A DNA stretch of 12,842 bases from MAG-120531 sp002378585 (GTDB lineage: Bacteria; Bacteroidota; Bacteroidia; Flavobacteriales; Flavobacteriaceae). Below, in pieces: positions 9,401 through 12,842 of the stretch; within the stretch, counting starts at the first letter, position 1; each line of letters starts with the position of its first letter. Under the pieces are notes generated by a model. It did no database searches, was not told the DNA's origin, and saw nothing but the letters and a program-made list of their open reading frames with translations. The DNA lies in the NCBI GenBank assembly GCA_937890575.1, contig CALADZ010000192.1:1-12842 (forward strand). The letters are read 5' to 3'. The translations under genes were made by a program, and so were the position numbers.

Positions 9401-12400
9401 GAAACGAGAAACTTGGCGATGCCGTAAATGCAGAATCCACTTTGCCCCCATTATCCCATACAATCCAGCGATACGTTGCTGCAGAATTGGAGAATCCTGA
9501 AAGTGAAGCATCTATTGGCTGAACGGTATCCGGATAACAATAAACGGAATTAATACCGAAGGCAGCAGTGGGATTGGGATAAGACGTGTATGGGAGCGTA
9601 AGAGAATCTTGACATCCTAGTGAGTCGGTAACTACCAACTTTACTAAATAATTCACACTATCACCACTTGGGGCTGGAATGGTGATCAGTGGACTTTGGC
9701 TTGTATCAGTTGAAATTGTGTATGGTCCTGAGCTGGGATTTGCATTAATGGACCAATTGAATTGAAGCGGTATTCCTGCTAGTGAGGTGCTCGTATTTAT
9801 GGGAGTGAAAGAAGATGCCCCACAACCTGATTCATTGGGAATGCTAAATGCCGCAACTGGAGGAGCATTTATCATTAAGTTTAAAACAGCCAGGTCGGTC
9901 CCACATTCGGAGTAGATAGTCACGGTGATGGTATAACTGCCTGGAACGTAAAATTGAATATCATCCAGGCCATACGCATTTTGACTTATGATGTTCCATC
10001 CTGTTGAAGGAGAAATGGTGTACGTCATCGAATCGTATACGGGATACTGGTTGTAGGAATCCAATGTGTAGGCATTTAGACCAAGGGTGACCAATGCGGA
10101 ATCATCACAAACGACAACCGAAGGATTGGTAAACTCAAAAAGCGGGAAATCTAAGACGATTATTGTATCCCAAATACTTGAAGAGCCACATGAATTCACG
10201 GCGATGTATTCAAGTGCATACTTGCCAGAGGAATTCAGCGTCAGGATTTGTGCTGTATCTGTAGATGCTGTTGTCTGAGTAAGAACTGCTGGTGTTGAGC
10301 CGGTAGTTGTCCATGCCTTTATTTGGTATTGGGATACCTCGGAACAATTCACACTGTCTTTGTCGAATTTGACGAGAATGGTACCGTTTTGACAGATAGT
10401 GTCCACCGCGGGCAACGGCACAGATACGATTGGGATGGTGTCTACACATATGTATTCAATAGCGGTATCGATGGTACATGAGGATAGTCCATTAATTCCA
10501 ACTCCGATAATACGCGAAACCTTGTAATTCCCTGAGTTATTAAATTTGATCGTGATGGAATTACTGCCAATTTGATTGGGAAAAGTATTCCAGGAAGAAG
10601 GGTTGTTGACATCAAATGGGGAAATAGAACCAAGTGCGCCTGATACCACGGTGAAGGTAGCTGGTTCTATTAACCAATAACCGTTGTTTAGCGAACCACA
10701 AGCTGTGTTGGATTGATAACTTGTAACCGCCTGGCCGCCTATTGAATTATCAAGAATTGTAGAATTTGAATTCGCACAAACAGTAGTATCCATTTGAATG
10801 CCTGCGATCGGTGAGGTACTCAGAACTACAGGTGCACAACCACCTCCTGAAGCACCACATGGTGATTCGACTCCCACAACAAAATCAAATGAATTATACC
10901 ATGTCCCACCTTGGGAGGAACTGAAACCACAGGAACTTTTCCAAAACCACTTTCGGTACGAAACAGTCTGATTTATTGGATCGTAAATCAGAGTATCTGG
11001 ACTTATCGAAACCCCGTTGTCAATGAATGGTGTGCTAAATTTTTTAGATGGGCCTTGACCTGAGCCAGTGCCATCATGATTGCTCGAGAATGAGTAAATC
11101 AATCCGGAGGGAGCTGTTAATGCATTTGGAATTTCAAAATCATAATAAATAGAGTCATTGGGTAGCAAACATGCAGTAGCATTAGAAGGAAGTGAAATTG
11201 AAAGACCTGGAATTGTACCGAAGAAAATATTTACGGATTTGGTGTATGAACATGTTGCATTTGATAAGGTGTATGTAACAGTGTAGAAGCCGGCTTGGAC
11301 ATACGTGTGAATAAATTCTGGATTCTGAGCATTAAAAGTTGGCGAAATAGAATTCCCATCGCCCCAGTTAATTGATATAGAAGTAAACGAGCTTACCGTG
11401 GAAGGGTTAAAATACAATTTGAACGTCTCAGATTGAAGACCGCCGCAAACGCTGTAAATAGGATTTGGACTAAAACTAGTATTGATAATCTGAGAGATGC
11501 CTGTTAGACTTGAAATAAATGTATTTGATGAGTTCAAATACCCAAACTGACTTCCCCTTTTCAGCGCAACGTATTGACTCAAGCCTGCAACAAATACATT
11601 TTGCGCGGATTCGGCACTACATCCTGTAGTCGGATCTGTGTATGAATAGGTGACTGTATATGAAGAATTATCTGTGAGGTTACTTGGGTCAAAAACCCCA
11701 TTTATTAGAGTACTTGTTGTAGTGCCATTATTGAGGGTAAATGTTCCTCCAGATGGCGTACCAGTAAGTTGAACGGGGGTGCCACATTTAAAAATTTGAG
11801 TTGGTAATCCTTGAAAACTAACAATGGGGTTGGGATTAACAGTAACAGTTTCATTTACTGTTTGAACGCAACTTTTGGCTTCAAAACTATAAGTGTGCGA
11901 ATAGGTTGCTAAAATATTTGTACTTGCGGTGATAGAACTGACATTGATAAAGGAGTTGCCCGTAGAGGTCAATAAATAACTCGAGGGTGTTAAAGACCAG
12001 GTTCCACCCGCTATACTTGCTTGGTTCAAAAGAATATTCCCATCATCCTTACACCAAGTGGTTGGAAAACTAGAAAGAGTCAATTTTGGCGCAACCGCTA
12101 CACGCACAGTATCCCAGTAGATGTTGGCAGATGCGTCTTCTACTTTTAAGAGAAATAAATAAATTTTTTCCGTTGAGCCTTGAAAATAATTTAGAGTAGG
12201 GGTGGCAATATTTTGAAATACGTAGGGTTTAACATTATTACTTGTAGAATCTATTCTCCATGTGATATTAGGCCCTGTAATTCCAGAATTAAGAGCAGTG
12301 AAGCTGTATGAACCGCTAGAACAATGAACATAATAGTCATCCGCATTCACCCCAGATAATTGTATGGTAGCAGACTGCCCAAAAACAAAATTGGCCAGCA

Positions 12401-12440
12401 GCATGAAAAATGCAAGCGTTAATAAGCGACTCTTCGCCAA
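3483..12440 (-). CDS. Giant T9SS-exported Ig/PKD-repeat adhesin-like protein
   Basis: This is a 2985-residue surface protein with no catalytic domain that I can see. The start is the TTG at 12440, giving a good signal peptide (residues 1-22: AKSR, hydrophobic LLTLAFFMLLANF, then VFGQ). The first in-frame ATG (residue 13) would remove the basic n-region, and no in-frame ATG lies between the TTG and the upstream stop at 12491-12489. After a divergent N-terminal part come many Ig-like modules of roughly 90 residues, mostly carrying a late [FNLVY]GCxD[ST] motif and an early cysteine, rich in Ser/Thr/Asn and poor in Lys/Arg. PKD signatures cluster late: DFGDG near 2294, WDFGDG near 2482, 2564 and 2737, and WTFGDG near 2823; an isolated NWGDG lies near 357. 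The last ~110 residues are a gliding-motility-type sorting domain. Residues ~1139-1424 and ~1608-1893 are nearly identical. The likely role is cell-surface adhesion or gliding, as for SprB-class proteins; ligand unknown. Confidence 0.93.
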   Translation of the reverse strand: MAKSRLLTLAFFMLLANFVFGQSATIQLSGVNADDYYVHCSSGSYSFTALNSGITGPNITWRIDSTSNNVKPYVFQNIATPTLNYFQGSTEKIYLFLLKVEDASANIYWDTVRVAVAPKLTLSSFPTTWCKDDGNILLNQASIAGGTWSLTPSSYLLTSTGNSFINVSSITASTNILATYSHTYSFEAKSCVQTVNETVTVNPNPIVSFQGLPTQIFKCGTPVQLTGTPSGGTFTLNNGTTTSTLINGVFDPSNLTDNSSYTVTYSYTDPTTGCSAESAQNVFVAGLSQYVALKRGSQFGYLNSSNTFISSLTGISQIINTSFSPNPIYSVCGGLQSETFKLYFNPSTVSSFTSISINWGDGNSISPTFNAQNPEFIHTYVQAGFYTVTYTLSNATCSYTKSVNIFFGTIPGLSISLPSNATACLLPNDSIYYDFEIPNALTAPSGLIYSFSSNHDGTGSGQGPSKKFSTPFIDNGVSISPDTLIYDPINQTVSYRKWFWKSSCGFSSSQGGTWYNSFDFVVGVESPCGASGGGCAPVVLSTSPIAGIQMDTTVCANSNSTILDNSIGGQAVTSYQSNTACGSLNNGYWLIEPATFTVVSGALGSISPFDVNNPSSWNTFPNQIGSNSITIKFNNSGNYKVSRIIGVGINGLSSCTIDTAIEYICVDTIPIVSVPLPAVDTICQNGTILVKFDKDSVNCSEVSQYQIKAWTTTGSTPAVLTQTTASTDTAQILTLNSSGKYALEYIAVNSCGSSSIWDTIIVLDFPLFEFTNPSVVVCDDSALVTLGLNAYTLDSYNQYPVYDSMTYTISPSTGWNIISQNAYGLDDIQFYVPGSYTITVTIYSECGTDLAVLNLMINAPPVAAFSIPNESGCGASSFTPINTSTSLAGIPLQFNWSINANPSSGPYTISTDTSQSPLITIPAPSGDSVNYLVKLVVTDSLGCQDSLTLPYTSYPNPTAAFGINSVYCYPDTVQPIDASLSGFSNSAATYRWIVWDNGGKVDSAFTASPSFSFPNPSAVSKPYTLQLIVTNAVGCSDTISHPFIYSQTPTSNLTGPSPAFSCAPDTVVIYTGATGDSLTINWGISSIGTYTPSLVVYNQDSAQAIFPDLQYPDSDQVLLFTNSVTNPNNCSASSSLTYTIHARPLAKFGMPSDSCGVFALAPVDSSGSNSSITNWSWSISPSTGVNILDPTTQTPTFNLPKSFNGVQNYRIYLTVTDSNGCQDTTSRVFQVNPTPVASFALSTDSICTGTSLASILSNVSVTNDPADTTLTYLWSILNTSVSASTPLTSGLKVPTNTLVNTDTISHIYTLTLTVTNSFGCDSTIQLPLVVHPNAIAQIDSISLADCAPFTISNLNAKAVAFNNANSAYIWTILDSAGTTVLAGPSNTGINGLSYTINASNTYITIQLQAVSLFGCDTATTQVVALTNPNPDPTWALVDSVGCGFTPTLGSLWQSTGTHTWVIADPQGDTVWTSVGNAPAFPPLGNTSYVNDSTYIIYHTAGTNGCDSTMSIPVTVFPTPYAGFSVPDSCAPFTVSPVDSSQGKNITYQWTLFNPSGSVNTAYISNTTLATPTLTFPDLQYPAADSTYTLRLVVTSSNSCVDSLDRTLTIHARPLAKFGVPSDSCGVFALAPVDSSGSNSSITNWSWSISPSTGVNILDPTTQTPTFNLPKSFNGVQNYRIYLTVTDSNGCQDTTSRVFQVNPTPVASFALSTDSICTGTSLASILSNVSVTNDPADTTLTYLWSILNTSVSASTPLTSGLKVPTNTLVNTDTISHIYTLTLTVTNSFGCDSTIQLPLVVHPNAIAQIDSISLADCAPFTISNLNAKAVAFNNANSAYIWTILDSAGTTVLAGPSNTGINGLSYTINASNTYITIQLQAVSLFGCDTATTQVVARSYENPDPDWTFVQDTGCHVFTPAFANVNQTTGTHRWRIFDANNTQIGSTLSGASPALPSLISTNLTGLTVYTIEHHSFVSDTNSCDSVLIKNIYIKPNPIPTIVALPDTNCANETITFTGQSQNPSIISTWEWGINGITLYGTSVSYTFTSPGVYPLYLKTYTQDGCDTIVRDTITIHSYPYVDFQTLSSCGLDTVCVNQVFNLQNFSTSDSLGGTLTTYLWDILNDGTYEYTSLNPSHTFTAIGSYPIRLRVVNEFGCFTDTLHTIFVNSAPIATISFQDSSICGPVVPIFTEGGSGIIDSTHYELYAFNNAGSKVTLASWANTTPVLPPLVPNYYNDTLYVISKANFNCCGFSIDYDSIYIKTPPVANWSVFPDSGCTPVQIIFQLDGFVHGNADSAFIDFGDGSSQSFLANKVFTGSGYQYLWGQKSHVYTYSGFNDTIFIATLNVYNECGDSSISAPIYVQPNTVQASLQANKLSGCAPLTVQFTNTSYNATNVGWYFNWDPSSGTGSMTSNLNNPQWTFTTPGSYLVALAVDNGCGFDTAYTTITVDPSPTASFTYPSSICQGDTALFISTSSISNGNIVGYLWDFGDGDTSILQNPSHIFNASGSFDVTLIVTSYNGCQDSITHPVLVLPQPLIGFSYNDTCLTDTTYFLNLSTIPSGGFAGIFWDFGDGNVSNQWSPKHVYQAAGTYTVTLQLVSDSGCVSALAQDVDVYPLPNLSFAPLLTAGDSCSVPQTYTFNNTSTNTQQYLWDFDYVGNPGINTSTLTSPSFTYTTAGVYTVMLVGETGYGCRDTIFRNLLIRDGVIAQFLQSPVAGCQPLEVTFKDTSIYTASLDTILSITWDFGDGTSITLTDTPWVYTHTYVQYGTYFPTQTVTMASGCSDIIVGQMVQVYPTPVAGFSIQKVNLNTRQFLNQSITVDTAISYYWTFGDGSWSTEENPVHEYDPNIIGLDSIKICLRVTNSYGCVDSTCTTIWIWPPNLDVPNALAPGLNYVGEDAIFLPKGHSLGQYELEIFDVWGNVVFRTTELDSDGKPSEGWDGRDMRTGNPCAMGVYAWRIRAVFDNGERWVGRTDAYGGCSECGTLTLLR
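3486..3818 (-). other. Type B T9SS C-terminal sorting domain (gliding-motility-associated, CHU_C type)
   Basis: Residues ~2875-2985 of the giant protein match the family pattern: PNLDVPNALAPG (family PNaFtPNgDg), AIFLPKG, YELEIFDVWGNVVFRT (family y.L.IyNRWGe.VF.t), GWDGRD (WdG), GVYAWRIRA (GvYvw.i), and the terminal GTLTLLR (G.vtLiR). This family is the sorting signal for the type IX machinery. Two cysteines in GGCSECG sit only 8-11 residues from the end, which is uncommon in this motif as far as I recall. Confidence 0.92.
3815..5600 (-). other. PKD-rich C-terminal third of the giant adhesin
   Basis: Within residues ~2280-2875 the modules carry the canonical PKD turn: IDFGDGSS (~2294), WDFGDGDTS (~2482), WDFGDGNVS (~2564), WDFDYVGNPG (~2647, degenerate), WDFGDGTSIT (~2737) and WTFGDGSW (~2823). 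Most are followed about 20-25 residues later by an H-x-[YF]-x3-G-x-[YF]-type strand such as HIFNASGSFDV or HVYQAAGTYTV. PKD domains are extended beta-sandwiches commonly used as stalks. The spacing of about 80-90 residues is regular, suggesting a rod that holds the distal modules away from the membrane-anchored C-terminus. Confidence 0.8.
6763..7619 (-). repeat. Near-identical 857-bp in-frame repeat, copy B (residues ~1608-1893)
   Basis: This is the second copy of the block at 8170-9026, on the same strand and in the same reading frame. The 550 bp separating the copies (7620-8169) are not identical to either outer flank. Yet they encode recognisably related modules at nearly the same offset: NPDPTWALVDSVGC versus NPDPDWTFVQDTGC on one side, and FPDLQYPAAD versus FPDLQYPDSD on the other. 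The block and spacer look more GC-rich than the rest of the gene (hand counts: 30/60 at 7081-7140, 35/60 at 7501-7560, 24/60 at 6361-6420). Confidence 0.95.
8170..9026 (-). repeat. Near-identical 857-bp in-frame repeat, copy A (residues ~1139-1424)
   Basis: This block matches 6763-7619 at an exact offset of 1407 bp (469 codons). By eye I find three differences, all near one end: 8961 t versus 7554 c, 8979 a versus 7572 g, and 8993 t versus 7586 c. The last changes Met to Val in AKFG[M/V]PSDSC. The remaining ~790 bp read identically. The block encodes about three Ig-like modules, from RPLAKFG through SNGCQDTTSRVFQ and SFGCDSTIQ to FGCDTATTQVVA. It has no terminal inverted repeats and keeps the frame, so it is not a mobile element. 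Confidence 0.95.
12375..12440 (-). other. Signal peptide of the giant adhesin, TTG start
   Basis: Residues 1-22 have a basic n-region (AKSR), a hydrophobic core (LLTLAFFMLLANF) and a cleavage region FVFGQ before SATI, the style seen in many Bacteroidota exported proteins. This placement is the main argument for the TTG initiation codon at 12440. It indicates Sec export to the periplasm before type IX secretion. Confidence 0.75.
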
Positions 12441-12556
12441 TGGTTTGGTACGTGTGTTAGCGAACGAAAATAGGGCAATGGCTAGGTTTCAAGTTGAAAT
12501 GAGTCTTTAGAACTGATTTTGGCAAAAAATAGACTAAAAATTTATATCGATTAGAC
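12441..12556. other. Intergenic region folA - adhesin operon
   Basis: This 116-bp AT-rich gap is the only real intergenic space in the window. It holds the downstream arm of the terminator-like hairpin and the weak promoter candidate. In the adhesin frame an in-frame TGA stop lies at 12491-12489, which limits how far upstream translation could begin. There is no Shine-Dalgarno-like sequence before the TTG, as is common in Bacteroidota. Confidence 0.6.
12465..12493 (-). promoter_or_regulatory. Candidate Bacteroidota-type promoter for the adhesin operon
   Basis: On the minus strand, TATTTTCG at 12472-12465 is one mismatch from the Bacteroidota -7 box TAnnTTTG. A CTTG at 12493-12490 lies 17 nt upstream of it, roughly where the -33 TTTG element is expected. 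Transcription would begin about 15-20 nt before the TTG start. The match is weak in AT-rich DNA and rests on pattern only. Another TAnnnTTTG-like string, TATTTTTTG, lies further upstream but overlaps the hairpin. Confidence 0.25.
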
Positions 12557-12565
12557 CTATTTTTT
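12524..12565 (-). terminator. AT-rich terminator-like hairpin at the end of folA
   Basis: On the minus strand, AAAAAATAG (12565-12557, including the folA stop codon) pairs perfectly with CTATTTTTT (12532-12524). A further CTAA/TTAG pairing lies inside after a small bulge, with an AT-rich loop. The right arm ends in six T residues, so it could act as an intrinsic terminator separating folA from the adhesin operon. The stem is almost all A-T, hence weak. It may be chance in AT-rich DNA. Confidence 0.4.
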
Positions 12566-12842
12566 TGACCTATTCACCCAGCGTACAAAGTCGTATGCCA
12601 AGGGCTGCTCCGCGGAGGCCGGATGCCCTTCCCGAGATAATTCAGTAAAGTCGCTACGGTATTCGGGGAACCACGTATCGCCGTCAAATTCGGCGTGAAC
12701 TTCCGTGATTTCGAGTAGATCCGCATGGGGAAGACCTTGTCGGTACAATTCGCCCCCGCCAATCAAGAAAATTTCGGAATCCTTCAAGGAGGCCATCCCG
12801 ATGGCTTCCTCGAGACTCTCCGCGGTCAGGACCCCTTCATGG
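12557..12842 (-). CDS. folA: Dihydrofolate reductase, C-terminal part
   Basis: The last 94 residues of a dihydrofolate reductase are present; the N-terminus, with the folate-binding Asp/Glu, lies beyond the right edge. The enzyme reduces dihydrofolate to tetrahydrofolate with NADPH in the cytosol and supports thymidylate, purine and glycine synthesis. The diagnostic segments visible are HEGVLTAESLEEAI, then EIFLIGGGELYRQ (the conserved GG NADPH-binding turn followed by xxY), LLEITEVHAEFDGDTWFPEY (the conserved TxVxxxxxGDTxFP strand), and a C-terminal strand AYDFVRWVNR. It ends at a TAG at 12559-12557. Its codons look more GC-rich than those of the genes downstream. It is probably transcribed separately from the adhesin operon, since 116 bp and a possible terminator lie between. 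Confidence 0.93.
   Translation of the reverse strand, partial: HEGVLTAESLEEAIGMASLKDSEIFLIGGGELYRQGLPHADLLEITEVHAEFDGDTWFPEYRSDFTELSREGHPASAEQPLAYDFVRWVNRSKK

Noticed and set aside
1..12842. CRISPR array, tRNA/rRNA, phage or defence system
   Set aside because: I saw no short regularly spaced direct repeats, RNA gene signatures, integrase, nuclease or toxin-antitoxin genes. The repeats present are long, protein-coding and modular.

Overview
The window looks like a chromosomal segment of a gliding-type Bacteroidota bacterium, probably in or near Flavobacteriales. The evidence is a very large Ig/PKD-module surface protein ending in a gliding-motility-type (type B) type IX secretion C-terminal domain, a PorP/SprF-like outer membrane protein directly after it, signal peptides ending in the Bacteroidota style (..FGQ, ..YGQ, ..NAQ), no Shine-Dalgarno-like leaders, and moderately AT-rich DNA. 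The genus cannot be told from the sequence alone.

All genes lie on the minus strand, so the biological order runs from the right edge to the left. At 12842-12557 is the C-terminal part of dihydrofolate reductase (folA), noticeably more GC-rich than most of the window. A 116-bp gap (12441-12556) holds an AT-rich terminator-like hairpin and a weak candidate promoter. Then comes a four-gene, tightly packed array: a 2985-residue T9SS-exported adhesin-like protein (12440-3483, TTG start); a PorP/SprF-family outer membrane protein (3486-2317, overlapping the adhesin stop as ATGA); an unrecognised protein with a helical N-terminus and a beta-rich, barrel-like C-terminus (2314-1352, 2-nt gap); and a protein with 37-residue helical repeats that runs off the left edge (1349-1, 2-nt gap).

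The spacing implies one translationally coupled operon. A reasonable model, by analogy with SprB/SprF of Flavobacterium, is that the giant protein is exported by the type IX system and its PorP/SprF-like partner helps deliver or anchor it. The two downstream envelope proteins may be accessory parts of the same surface apparatus. This is inference from family and gene order.

The strongest sequence-level observation is inside the giant gene. Two 857-bp blocks (6763-7619 and 8170-9026) differ at only three positions and lie exactly 1407 bp (469 codons) apart. The 550 bp between them and the outer flanks are still recognisably homologous in the same register but clearly diverged. This fits an old tandem duplication of Ig-like modules whose core was recently homogenised by gene conversion, or alternatively an assembly artefact. 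No stretch longer than 300 bp lacks a gene. I saw no RNA genes, CRISPR arrays or insertion sequences.
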